Positions 52,954-64,000 of a stretch of 64,000 nt of DNA are shown here, in pieces; positions within the stretch are counted from its first letter, which is position 1, and every line of letters begins with the position of its first letter. Below the pieces are notes generated by a model. It saw nothing but the letters and a program-made list of their open reading frames with translations, ran no database searches and was not told the DNA's origin. The stretch comes from Labia minor. Taxonomy: Eukaryota; Arthropoda; Insecta; Dermaptera; Spongiphoridae. The stretch is from positions 10,584,225 to 10,648,224 of the forward strand of contig OY720347.1 in assembly GCA_963082975.1 (NCBI GenBank), given 5' to 3'. The translations under genes were made by a program, and so were the position numbers.

Positions 52954-53237
52954 AAACCTCTGACTTTGTACTTCCTACACAAGGACAACGCCTATCAAGC
53001 CGGTTATATCACTGATGTGTCTTATGATCAGTAGAACGGGTCCTCTCAACCTTTACCTTGATTTTCTTGATCGGAGGCGCTATCAAGTAGCTTTTCCGCA
53101 ATGTTGTTCCCGAAGGCTGGGTTGCCTCCGTCCCATAGACCCCAGCTAGGGAAATTCCCTTGCCAGGCCCGAGACTTGAATCCGGGACCATGTGAATGTG
53201 AGGCAGGTTCGCTACCCATACACCCAATGGCGCCTTC
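52954..53237 (-). mobile_element. tRNA-derived SINE
   Basis: Full-length relative of the 13842 copy, with AAGGCGCCATTGGGTGTATG head, B-box-like GGATTCAAGTCTC and TCAGAGGTTTG tail. 53238-53700 after it is A/T-rich with nothing seen. Confidence 0.75.
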
Positions 53238-53850
53238 AAAAAATATAATTATATTGTATTTTTTTTAAATATATTTTATTAATCTACAATTTGTATTCTG
53301 CTAGTAATTGGAAAATAGAAAATAACTATGTATACTATGTGTAATAATCAGTCTGACCAACATTACAAGTTTCAATAACTTGTAATGTTTTTGTTTTTGT
53401 TTATTTTTTCAATACATTATCTATACAATATAAATGTTAATATAAAGGTAATCAATACTGTATCTCATTCTTAAAAACTTGTATATAAATAAATATAATA
53501 TTAATATATCAATATAACATGTATTAAGATACCTCCATTTTTAATTTGTATCTTATTAATAAAATCTACTTTTATAAAGTATAAATATAATTACATGAAA
53601 AAATTTAAAAAATTTTTGTAGCTAGTTTATTTATTTCTTGTAAATATTTTATTTTATCTTTTCAATAAATTCTAATAGGCATTTAAAAAATAAGGGATGA
53701 AAGGTAAAATATTTATTGTACATTATATTCTTTTGTGGGGGTGTGTGTGCTAACCCCATCGACAAAAGCTGAGACACTCGTATAAGAAATTGATAGGGAA
53801 ATGATAAGGAATGAAATTGTATAAGTAGGAATGATATGTGTGTGTGTGTG

Positions 53851-53952
53851 GGTGCACAAGCCGACAGGTGTCTGATGCAGATGCAGAAGTCGAAAGGGCC
53901 GAAGGGCACCAAGCCACGCGCCCACCTGCAGGGACATCAACACACTTACCAT
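53851..53952. other. GC-richer island, possible exon
   Basis: A + frame reads QVSDADAEVERAEGHQATRP, and another reads RCLMQMQKSKGPKGTKPRAH. On the minus strand GTCCCTGCAG precedes GTGGGCGCGTGG. All frames are open over this short span. Unresolved. Confidence 0.2.
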
Positions 53953-54068
53953 TTACTATTTATCACTTACTTTACTATATTTATTTTACTACTACTATAC
54001 TTTCATATATTTATTTATAATTTTTTTTTTATTTTAGTTTTACTTACTTACTTAGTAGATATTATTAT

Positions 54069-54672
54069 ACGAGATCTGTTCAAAAGAAAAGGTGAATTTT
54101 GAAAAGTATTTATTCATTCATAAATATCTATATTTTGTCCTCCTCAAAATAATTACCTTCAGATAGAATACATTATTACCAGCGCTTTTCTGTATGGTCA
54201 TCAGCGCGTTCTTCGATTCCGACTTTATCTCATCAATTGTGGCAAAACGCTTTTCTTTCTTTCATTTCTTCAGTTTTGGGAATAGGACAATGTCGCAGGG
54301 AACCAAATCTGGTGAATACGGTGGTTGAGGCATGGTTACGGTGTTGTTTTTGACCAAAATATCACAAACAAGCAATGATGTGAGATTTGGTGCATTACCG
54401 TGATGCAGAACCCATGATTTGTTTTTCCACAAATCTGATCGTTTGAGCCGTATTGCTTCACGCAAACGTTGAATAAGACAAGAACACACAAAAGGTGTCT
54501 AACTTTTTAAGTTGTCAAAAACAAACTACTAATCTAAAATGGCTGATAATGCGAATATAACAGAAACATATGTGTACTAACATAACAAAAAAAAAAGAGA
54601 AAATTTCGATAATCGAATGTACACAGCCCAGGCAAATTTAAAATTATTTTTTTCTTTTGAACAGATCTCTTA
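54069..54672 (-). pseudogene. mariner element, internally deleted (inverse copy)
   Basis: Ends ACGAGATCTGTTCAAAAGAA and the inverse of TTCTTTTGAACAGATCTCTT. The minus strand has KSWVLHHGNAPNLTSLLVCD and PQPPYSPDLVPCDIVLFPKL. The third-catalytic-residue motif SPDLVPCD is kept, while HHDN has become HHGN, so a catalytic Asp is missing. Same family as 41396. Confidence 0.87.
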
Positions 54673-54968
54673 TAATATTAATTTTTAATTTAATATAATA
54701 TAGGGAAAAAAATTAGAAAAAAATATTTTTTTATATTATTGATATCAATTTATTTATTTTTTATTAAAGAATTATTTCAATTCAAAATAGACACAAATTA
54801 TTTGATTAACTTTTGTGTTTATAAAAAGAAAACAGAACCGGAGGAAATTTAATTTTGACTGATGCAACTGAAGAAAGAAAAAAGAAGAAAAAAATTTTAG
54901 GGGATGTTGTTTGTGTTTGTGAGATGAAGAGAATAAAGAGGTGAGCGATGATATTGAAAGAATATATG

Positions 54969-55157
54969 TCATTGGCCAGGGTCAAGATAGAATGTTGTTT
55001 GGTGTACTAATATGTTATCTTTCTCTCTGCCACTTGATTTGGTTTCGTTGATGGTATCAAGTGAGGAGAGTCCTCGTACTATGCAAGAGTTTCCCCTCCG
55101 GTTGGCTCGTGGCTGCCACGCGAGCGTCAGATGGCATTTCGGTTGCCGTTCGCGTTT
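54969..55157 (-). other. Candidate exon on the minus strand
   Basis: On the minus strand a T17 tract and ATTATCTAATCTAG (a good acceptor) precede 62 open codons ending in TGA: KRERQPKCHLTLAWQPRANR at the start and NILVHQTTFYLDPGQ at the end. Other frames, and the + strand, are also partly open. I recognise no family. Confidence 0.3.
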
Positions 55158-55441
55158 CTAGATTAGATAATAAAAAAAAAAAAAAAAAAATACAACTGAC
55201 CCACCGCCCTAAGCACGTGTGCAAAGCGTATCTTGAATTTTACATCGGAATTTATTACCTAGATCATTAATTAATGAAAAAAAAAAAAAAACAAAAAACA
55301 AAAACAAAACTAAAAAAAATATATTCTACAATTGATACTCATTTCTTACATAAACTTTACCAATTAAAATTGATTTTATTTATTGAATAATAAATAAATA
55401 ATTAAACCAAAAGGATTTATAAATAAAGTATTTAATAAATG

Positions 55442-56790
55442 AAATGGTAATTGTTTAGTCTAACTGATGTATGATGGATTTTGATAAAACTTTACCAGTA
55501 GATTCCTTTTATTGATTCAAAACAAACTTTCCTTAAGAAGTATGTGGCGGTCGCTTCTAGTTTACGAGATAAAAATTATTAAAGTTTGACAGATAAACTA
55601 GTAATCAATGATCAGCAATTTAATAATGTTTTATTGACTAATTCAATAATTATTAACTTATTCACTAACTTTCGGTTTTTTGGTTCGGTTTGGATATAGA
55701 GAAATTATTTAATTTACTATTTTGTTTTAATTTTTGTATATCTCCAATTCGAAATGAAAAAACACAAACAGAAGATTAATGAAGCCCTCTCCTGGTCAAA
55801 ATAATAAAACATGGTATAGAAATAGAATATACATGGATTTATATGCAAATTTTAATAATTTTTATTAAATAGAAGCGATCTGGGAAAATTCCATAAGGAA
55901 ATTTTGTTTGGAATTCAAAAAAACTACCCACTGGCATATAGGAAAATTATTTAGTAAATTAATTTTTAATATCTCGCAGTCACGAAAATTTTCGATGTCG
56001 AGATTTTGATGTTTTTATACGTTTTGAAGGTCCCTGAGTCATTTTCACTAAGGTTGAGAAAAATGTCTGTCTGTGTGTGTGTGTGTGTGTATATGTATGT
56101 ATGTATGTCAACAAGAATACACAAAAACGGTTGGAGCTAGAATAATGAAATTTGGTACACGGGTATTATTCAAAATTCGTAGTTTTCCATCAACTTTTGA
56201 GAAATGTAGCTCAACCGGAAGAGGGTCATTACGTTTTGATTTTTTTTCCTCTAAAGTGATCGAAAAAATAAAGATATTTTGTTTGAAACTTTTCCACATG
56301 ATTAGAAATTGTATAAAACTGCTATATATAGAATTTCAGCTTGATTCAATAGCTGAAAGTACCTGAATTCATTCTTTAACACTGTAAATCACGCGCCAGC
56401 ACGAGTCGTGGTGCTATTAACAAAGAGCAAAACAAGCGCTGGTTTAATAAATATTATTTATTGATTTTAATTTATAATTAATTAAATTTAATTTAAATAT
56501 AAAATATATGTTATTTAATCCAATTCAAATTGCGAGATAGTCGAGTGGAGACACTCCAGCTTATTTAATCTTCTTTTTGGTGCCCTCTGGTGGTCAAATA
56601 ATAAAACATGGCAGCTAAATTGAATGTCAATGAATTTATATGTAAATTTTAATAATTTTTATCCCGTAAACCAGAAGCAACCGCCACATACTTCTTAAGA
56701 AAAGTTCGTTTTGAATCAAAAAAAAGGAATCTACTGGTAAAGTTTGATCAAAATCCAGCATACATCAGTTAGACTAAACAATTACCATTT
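55442..56790. mobile_element. FB element split by an H1 copy
   Basis: The left edge AAATGGTAATTGTTTAGTCT and ACTGATGTATG returns in inverse up to 56790. Arms share TTTACCAGTAGATTCC and AAGAAGTATGTGGCGG. A second inner right arm lies at about 55800-55940, so the element was itself duplicated before H1 entered. Confidence 0.72.
55968..56560 (+). mobile_element. H1 Helentron-like element inside the FB element
   Basis: Starts AATATCTCGCAGTCACG (the short 5' palindrome is lost) and ends GCGAGATAGTCGAGTGGAGA plus CACTCCAGC. TG/TATG repeat at 56073-56108. Confidence 0.82.
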
Positions 56791-57513
56791 ATTTGAAATA
56801 ATTAATTTGGCTATTAGTGGTAAGATTTGAAAGTTTCCTAGTAAAAAGAAATTAGTCAACTCATAGGCAACAAATGATAAATCAATCAGTTCTATATCTG
56901 TATAATAAAATGGAGATATAAAACCTGTGAATGAGTAGTGTATTTCATAATTTTAAAGCATTCACCATTCAATTCAATGATAAATGTTGATTTAATCGAA
57001 CCTCTTTTCTTTTTCGTGAAGCCGCCACTGGTAACGAATTCAAAGAACGGCTTCCGAAACGGTATTAAATCTTTAAAAAGAGCATTCTTCTGATCATTTA
57101 TTAATTAATGAATATTTTGAAACGCCCTGTGATGTTTATGATGAAAAGTTTAATAAGAGAAAAAAAAAGAAATAAAAGAATGGAAAAAGTGAAATAATAT
57201 TGGCAAAGTCATCAATTATCTCTCACTAATCATTTGAGTTATTATTAATTGAGCGAACGAGTTGGAAGTTGGAATGATGATGAAGGATAAAGAAAGATGA
57301 GCTAAAGCAAAAGAAAAAAGAAAAAAGATGAAGAAAAAAACAAAACAAAATAGATTTGTCATTCTAATTAGTCGGTCTTAATCAAAATAATCCTAAATAA
57401 GACGTCTTTTTGAAGAACCTATTTAATCTTATTAATTAGCAGTTCATTAATTGGTTCCTCGAAATTCTACGTGCATTATTTGTTTCATTTCTTAAGTTCA
57501 AAAATAAAAAAAA
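56791..57513. other. Spacer, nothing certain
   Basis: Moderately A/T-rich and purine-rich at 57150-57350. A short less A/T-rich patch at 57015-57065 has AG and GT at its edges but is too short to call. Confidence 0.35.
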
Positions 57514-57794
57514 CAAAAAATCTCTGACACAAACGCAAGAACAACGCCTATCAAGTTGGTTATATGAATGAGGTGTCCTATGATCAGTAGAACGGGTCCT
57601 CTCAATCTTTACCTTAATTTTCTTGATCGGAGGCGCTATCAAGTAGCTTTTCCCCAATGTTGTTCCCGGTTGCTGGGCTGACTCCGTCCCATAGACCCCA
57701 GCTAGGGAAATTCCCTTGCCAGGCCCGGGACTTAAACCCGGGATCATATGAATGTGAGGCAGGTTCGCTACCCGCACACCAAAAGGCGCCTTCA
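57514..57794 (-). mobile_element. tRNA-derived SINE
   Basis: Third full-length copy, with GGTAGCGAACCTGCCTCAC and GGGTTTAAGTCCCGGG (B-box region, one base off GGTTC). Its 126-residue frame is a shadow. Confidence 0.75.
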
Positions 57795-57924
57795 TTAAAG
57801 AAAAATGCACCAACAAAATATTTTGAATTTGATTTTACCAAGGAAATAAATAAATATTATAATTATTTAAGTGTTAAATATTCTCTTTAAGAAAAACACA
57901 ATTATTAAATTTTAAATTTTAAAT

Positions 57925-58410
57925 TAATTCCAAACAAACTTTCCTTGTGTAATATATATCGGTCTCTTCTAGTTTACGAGATAAATAAACATTTTTTTAA
58001 GTTTGACACAGATTAGCTTGTTATGAACGACGAAATGTGCAAGTATTAAGTAAAGTTTTATTGACTAATTCACTTATTCACTAACTTTCGGTTTCTTCGG
58101 TTCAGTTTGGATATAGAGAAATTATTTAATTAATTATTTTATTTTAATTTTTGTATATCTCCAATTCGAAATGAAACAAAAAACAAACAGAAAATTAATG
58201 AAGCCCTCTGCTGGTCAAAATAATAAAACATGGTAGCTAAATAGAATATAAATGGATTTATATGCAAATTTTAATAATTTTTATCTCGTAAAATAGAAGT
58301 GATCCGGGAAAATTCCATAAGGAAATTTTGTTTGGAATTCAAAAAGCAACCTACTGACAAAGTTTTATCGAAATTAATGACAAGACAACTAATCTGAACA
58401 ATTACCATTT
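57925..58410. mobile_element. FB foldback element
   Basis: Left part TTCCAAACAAACTTTCCTTG; inner palindrome TTCGG...GGATATAGAGAAATT / ATATCTCCAATTCGAAATG; right part GAATTCAAAAAGCAACCTAC to ATTACCATTT. Confidence 0.7.
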
Positions 58411-58627
58411 TAAAAGTAAAAAATATTTTTTCGAATGACATACAATGAAGAATACAAATTATTCATCAATTTAAAATAATAATTAAAAAAAAATGACAAT
58501 AATAAAATCATAATCTATATATATAAAAAAAGGTTTTTGTCTGCACATTGCTCAGAATTTAAAAATTTTTGCATATCTTCGCGTTTCATGACCTCTAGAA
58601 TCCAAAAGTGACTTTAGAATTTTTCAC

Positions 58628-58704
<77 letters not shown>
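58628..58704. repeat. (GTCT)n microsatellite
   Basis: About 19 GTCT units within the Helitron's 5' part. The 9788 copy has only a short CTGTCTGTC here. Confidence 0.92.
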
Positions 58705-58706
<2 letters not shown>

Positions 58707-60179
58707 CGGAAAATTACTATTTTATAGACTCAGAATTGGCTGAACCGATTTCTTTGAAATTACATCACAATATTCTTATATACCTCTAGAGTAACATAGG
58801 CTATAAATTTTATTAATATCTTATCAATAACCGCAGAAATTAATTTTTTAAAGTTTATATAATTCTCCGTGTTGTTCATTCAAGAGCAGCTCGCGGCTCA
58901 CTGTCGGCCTAGCGGAATCATTTCAAACAATGAATTATCATAGAGATTCCCAATCGAAGAATTATTATAATATTTCCCTTTTTATTTTAAATTCTAATAT
59001 ACAAATATCAATTCAATTAAATAATTTATTCTAAAAGTTCTCAATTTAATTAAAATATTTATTAGATCATATTTTTATCTTAAATTATTTTTTATTTAAT
59101 TGAATATTTCTTCTTTTCTATAATATATATATAATAATATATAAATTTTATCTTTGAATAATAAAAAAAAATATTATTTAACCTGAATTAAAATGACTGA
59201 ATTATATTATCTTTGTTTTTTATTTTAATTTAATTACTCTATTATTAATTAACTATATATATATATATATATATTATATAAAAATTAAAATATGATGATA
59301 TAAAGTTGTTTTAAATTTTTGACATTTTTAAATTGGGTATATTTTTTAAATTTATTAAAATGTCTTTTTTATTTATTATGTTTAAAAGATTCATTTTTAT
59401 TATGTGATATTAATAAAAAATAACGATGCTCTGTGCAAGTCGAATCATGTTGCACATAATTAAATAACAATTGCCAAACAAAGAATATAATATTTTTTTA
59501 AATTCTTATATTTAAATATCATTTCAATTAAATAATTTATTCTAAAAGGTCTCATTTTAATTAATTTAATAAAATATTTAAATCACCATTCATTTTTTAT
59601 TAATAGGCTTCTTTTTTTATTTTTAATTTTTAATAAATTCTCTTTTTTTGATATGATATTAATAAAAAATAATATTAAATTGTATATATATAAATATAAA
59701 AATTAGAATATTTGAATTTTTTTAAATTTTAACACATGTGCATTAAGAATGGAAAATTTTTAAAATCAACTTGCTATTAAATTCAGAAAAAAAATACTGA
59801 TATATAGAATATATAGACTATTCGAATATAATTTAAAACTCTTTCTCTCCTTCTATTTTAAATTAAAAAAACGGAGTTTTAAGAAATTTAGATGCCATAT
59901 GCAACATGGGTGGGTAAATGAATTGGGCTGGAAGAGGAGGCAATTTATAATTTTCTTCTAATTCAGATTTAGGACAAATCGTACAACATTATATCAAATC
60001 TCGCTAAGAACATTCAATATTTTTGTACACAAAATATTCAGAGTATTGGCTAAGCGTATCACTCACAATCAGTTTATATTGAAATTTATATAAATTAACA
60101 AAGTAAAAATTTTTATTTGTTTAAATTTTATTATAATGAATCAAAAAAAATTAAATATATAGATCACATGATTAAGAGA

Positions 60180-60285
60180 AGCAAAAAACTTAACAGAAAA
60201 TAACTGTTGGATGGAGGTCGGACATGACAGAAACTGTAAGCGAAATCTTCATATTGCGACGAATAATTTTCAAATCCCCTAGCAC
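60180..60285 (+). pseudogene. LINE C-terminal scrap
   Basis: Reads MEVGHDRNCKRNLHIATNNF then QIP and stop, matching the VVAQDRD...AAKNFQIP tail of the 29210 relic. Confidence 0.5.
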
Positions 60286-60603
60286 CACAGAATTTAAGTT
60301 TCTTTTAAGGAAAATAACTATGATCTAAAAAAATTAAAAAATGAACTTAATAATAAAAAAAACAAATAAATCAATTAATTTAAATTAATACTATTAATGA
60401 ATGTATATATTGGTCATTTATCTATAGTTTTATAACGTTAATTTTTATAAATTGTCTCAAGTCTCTATTTTTGCATTTTCTCAAGTTTCATTATAATTAA
60501 AAATATTCAATAATAATCTAGCAATGAAAATAAAATACCAAAATGTAATGATCAAGAAATATTATACTCTATTATAACATATACAATACTTATAAACTAT
60601 AGG

Positions 60604-61595
60604 CGGAGGAAATATTAGGAGATATCATTGCGGGTTCAGGCCAAATCGACCAACATTAATTAAGATATTTTCATTATGACAGATATTAGGAACTAAACCG
60701 CGAATTCAATATTTCTGTTCACTAATTATTTGTAGACTTTAGTAAAACATACGCATAACTCAATAGATCCGGATAAACTTTTTCAAATTTTCAATCTTCA
60801 AATTTCTCTTGAAGGTAGTAAAGAAAGAATAAGATGCGGAAATCAATTGTAAAATATTAGGTTACTCAGACGACTTAAATATAATAGGAGATTCGGCAAT
60901 TGCAATTACAGATAGCGAGGAAAATTTAATGGAGGTTTGAAATTAATAGTGATAAGAAAAAATATTTAGTAACAAAGAGGAAGAGTATTAACATACAAAA
61001 TCTTAAGATACAAAATGTAGAATTTGAATATGTAGAAAAATTGAATGTAATCACGAAGGATAATAATATTTGAGAAGAATTTAAATCGGGGTTGCAATCG
61101 GGAAACGCCTGTTATCTGCAATAAAGAGGCTTATCTCTTGAAAATTATTATCAAAGGGAATATATAAAAAGATTATTTTGCCTGTTGCATTATATGGGTG
61201 GGAGGCATGGTCTATGACCCTTGGAGATGAGAGTAGATTCAGAGTATTTGAGAATAGGATTCTTCCCTGCATTTATTGGCCAAAGAAAGATGAGGTCACC
61301 GGGTATGAGGGAGACTGTATAACAAGAAATTGCATGGCCTCTCTGCATCTTCAGAAATAGTTAGGGTTATAAAAGGGAAAAAGCTGCGATAGGCAGGGCA
61401 CGTGGCAAGAATGGGAGAGGAAAAAGATATTGGTGGGAAGACCGATTGGAAAACGTCCGCTTGGAAAACCAATGACGCGTAGGAAGGGACGTAAGAGAGA
61501 TGGAATAAGGGCTCAGGATAGGGACACTTGGAGAAATGTGGTTGTTGCGGCTAAGAACTTTAGAGTATCTTTGAGCCACATAGGTAGATAGATAT
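60604..61595 (+). pseudogene. Non-LTR retrotransposon relic inside the Helitron
   Basis: Frames read EILGDYHCGFRPNRPT (reverse-transcriptase block 1-2; family: GDYQCGFR), then LGYSDDLNIIGDS (active site YADD changed to YSDD). They end with WSMTLGDESRFRVFENRIL, GRPIGKRPLGKP and AQDRDTWRNVVVAAKNFRV. The middle is deleted and stops are frequent. Confidence 0.82.
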
Positions 61596-61825
61596 AACAT
61601 CTACAATAATAATATATATAATTAATATAGTGATTAAATTAAAATATATTTTTTAAATAAGAACACAAAAAGAAATGAATGTTTTATGTAATATACGGAT
61701 TGAAACAAAATGGATGAAAACCTTTTACTACTTTCAACCACCAAATACTATGTACCACTCGGGGGTACAGGGGGCGGAGCCCCCGTCTAGGTGTGAAGAG
61801 CGCCGAAGGCGCTCTGAGCAGCTAG

Positions 61826-62877
61826 TAAAAATATAAATTTGTAAAATTTTAATATGAAATCGTAATGATTTACGAATTTATTTTTTATTCTAAACATATA
61901 TAAAAAATAATTTATTATTTTTATTTATTTTGATTTTAGACATTTTTTTTAAAAAAAATATGAAATATAATTATTTAATTTTAAATTCTACTAGAGTCTT
62001 TTTATTTTTAATAAATTAAATAAATAAAAATAAATGAAGAACCCCAAATGATTATTTCCTCTTATCGTATTTCCTTCTTTTTTTCAACAAATTAATTAAT
62101 TAATTTTATCAAAATAAAGAGCGCGATCTTTAAGATTAATGAATAAGTAAGTCAAGTGGTTTTTTTAAAAAAAAAAAAATTCTTCCCTCAACTCCCTCCA
62201 ACCCTCCTTCTACTACAATCTCGCCTCATTTTAACCAATTGAAAGGGAGACTTGACTTTCTTTGTATTGAACCGGAACAATTTAATCCACCCCAAATCAC
62301 TTCCGGTTTTAAATGAATTAATATACACGGATATTAAATTATAATCTTCATTCAAATGATTATCTTTACGATACCAAAATTAATACAATAAAATTTGGAG
62401 GGAAAAAATAGTTAAATTAAATTTTATTAATTCCATCTTATTTTAATTTTATATATATGGATATTATAAATATTATAAAATAATCATTTCATTTTTAATT
62501 ATTCATTAGAAAATTATAATGATAATTTATTTTTCAATTATAATCAAAGAAATATTTTTTTAAGAAATTTGTTTTAATATAAAAATTTATTTATAAATTT
62601 TTTTTTTTTAATTAATTCATTCCCATTGAATCTTTAATATTATTTATTTATTTATTAAATTTATTTTTTTTTTAAATTTAAATAAATTACAAGTTAACTT
62701 GATAAAATTATAAGCTTGTTATTTATAAAAAAAAAAAATAAAAAATAAATACAACATTGCTATTGCTAAAATATAATATAATTATTTATTTTTATTTTTT
62801 AAACATTTATAACTCTATTATCACCAACTACTATATTAATGTTTTTTGTTTTAAAAAAATAATGTATTTATTATACC
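61826..62877. other. A/T-rich spacer
   Basis: No gene or repeat recognised. 62170-62300 is a little less A/T-rich. Confidence 0.5.
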
Positions 62878-63168
62878 ATATATCAACTTCACTTGGCGTC
62901 TGTCTCTCTGTCTGTCTGTCTGTTCGCTCTTTTGAGAAATTGTAACCGAATTTTCATCATCTTTAGACTTTTGAAAATTTTTATAGATATTTCAATCGAT
63001 CCCTAGAAGTTATAGAAAAAATATAATTCAATTATAATTAATTAATTGTAAAATAAATGCGCCCAACGTTTTTCGTTTATGAAGCAATTCATCCATAAAC
63101 TTTGTCAGGCTTATAGAAAAATTATTTTATTCTTTTTAGTCTATCAGAAAAACGTTATTTTATAAAAT
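62878..63168 (+). repeat. DINE-like GTCT core followed by 120-bp repeat copy 3
   Basis: ATATCAACTTCACTTGGCGT with GTCTGTCTGTCTG resembles the 35930 arm. 63058-63168 is the third copy of the GCGCCCAACG repeat. Confidence 0.65.
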
Positions 63169-64000
63169 GTTTTTATATTTATATTATTTAAAATTATTAA
63201 TACATAAGTTTGCTAGAATTTTATTTATTTTACTTTATTTTATATTTAATGTCTATCTACTAGTGATGTATTGGTAAAATAAGAAGTAAGGGAACGCATA
63301 GTGGGAGCAAATCAAAAGTCTTATTTTCAGCAAACTATTTTTTTCCATATAAGTTTTTATTTTTACTATTCTTACTATATACAAAATATTAACCTTTACA
63401 TAAAAAGAAATTCTAACAGTAGATTTAAGTGGGAGTTGTCGGGACATGAAAAAGTACTGGAATGCGTACCGGTTCTGAAAAAAGGTAAGGGATCGTCGTT
63501 CCCCCGCGTTCCCCTCCCAATACACCACTGCTATCTATTTATTATACAACGGTAACTTTTTCATTAAATTTAAATCATTTTATTTTAAAGACAATTCCGA
63601 GTTTTCTTTTTTTTGTTTTTTTTTTTTAAGAAGATTGTAATTTGCAACTTTGTGCATTTTCTATTAATTAAAAGAATCAGTTGACTATTGTTATTTGATT
63701 ATTTTCTTCATTAGATGAATAAGTAAATGTCGATTAGTTTTCGGTTCGTTCACCTTTTCATTTGTGCAGGTGAATGTTCTTTGTTCCCTTGAGGCCCTTC
63801 ACCTGCCACCTCTCTTGTCCCTTTTCATCCATTGATTGCTTATTGATATCGGTTAAATCGAAAGGATTTTTGCATATGATAATATTATCAAATAAAGATG
63901 ACTGACGATAAGATTCAAGAGTAACAGTAAGTGATTGGGACGGGGGGGGGGAAGGGGGGAAAGGGATGAGTATCAGTGAAAGGTGAGTGAGGATTCCACT
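63169..64000. other. Terminal stretch, unresolved
   Basis: A/T-rich, with a less A/T-rich patch at 63470-63530 and a pyrimidine-rich patch at 63760-63835 after TTTGTGCAG. The GGGG runs at 63942-63962 are a simple repeat. No gene assigned. Confidence 0.35.

Larger units (their letters stand above)
58514..61825 (+). mobile_element. HelA Helitron, 3.3 kb, with LINE remains inside
   Basis: A|TCTATATATATAAAAAA at the start and hairpin GAGCGCC-GAA-GGCGCTC, then TGAGCAGCTAG|T at the end: a clean A|T insertion. A second hairpin GGGGGCGGAGCCCCC lies upstream of it (about 61770). No Rep/helicase coding seen. A loose internal repeat recurs at about 59004 and 59515. LINE sequence fills 60604-61595. Confidence 0.75.

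Noticed and set aside
58628-58704. Regular short repeats that might suggest a CRISPR array
   Set aside because: Pure GTCT tetranucleotide run with no spacers, inside a Helitron in a eukaryotic genome.
63301-63555. Overlapping frames on both strands near the right end
   Set aside because: Low-complexity A/T-rich frames without recognisable domains or splice support.

Overview
This is a strongly A/T-rich eukaryotic nuclear window. Its genes are split by short GT-AG introns, and most of the rest is decayed transposable elements. A metazoan, most likely an arthropod, is suggested by the mariner/Tc1 relics, DINE-1-like Helentron derivatives, a tRNA-derived SINE, a secreted DUF1091-like protein and a complete lipase maturation factor gene. 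I cannot name a species. Nothing looks prokaryotic or organellar.

Four protein-coding loci are supported. (1) A complete 11-exon lipase maturation factor 2-like gene on the + strand (1896-17552, 642 codons). Its first intron is about 11.4 kb and is packed with Helentron, Helitron, hAT and mariner remains. (2) A four-exon gene for a small secreted protein, DUF1091/ML-like (26081-28337, 185 codons), whose introns carry a large foldback element and a Tc1/mariner MITE. (3, 4) Two divergent elongin-B-like genes placed head to head at 31523-31873 (-) and 37313-37657 (+).

The repeat landscape is layered. Two Helentron-like non-autonomous families, called H1 and H2 here, share one plan: a subterminal inverted repeat, a central simple repeat, and a 3' hairpin just before the end. 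A canonical Helitron family, called HelA here, starts TCTATATATA and ends with a hairpin followed by CTAG or CTGG. There are also hAT MITEs (one with a perfect 8-bp target duplication), seven mariner/Tc1 relics, one Tigger/pogo relic, one non-LTR retrotransposon family, one tRNA-SINE family, and palindromic foldback elements. Many are nested in one another, and two H2 clusters form long palindromes.

Layout: 0-1.9 kb, repeats upstream of LMF2; 1.9-17.6 kb, LMF2; 17.6-26 kb, A/T-rich spacer with LINE, mariner, Helitron and H1 remains; 26-28.4 kb, secreted protein gene; 28.5-31 kb, H1 copies flanking a LINE relic; 31.5-37.7 kb, elongin-B-like pair with Tigger, palindromic and mariner elements between them; 38-64 kb, almost wholly repeats. 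In 40-55 kb, short less A/T-rich islands could be exons of an unrecognised gene, but I could not assemble one. The only clearly intact coding capacity is in the four loci above. The mobile elements all look non-autonomous or broken.
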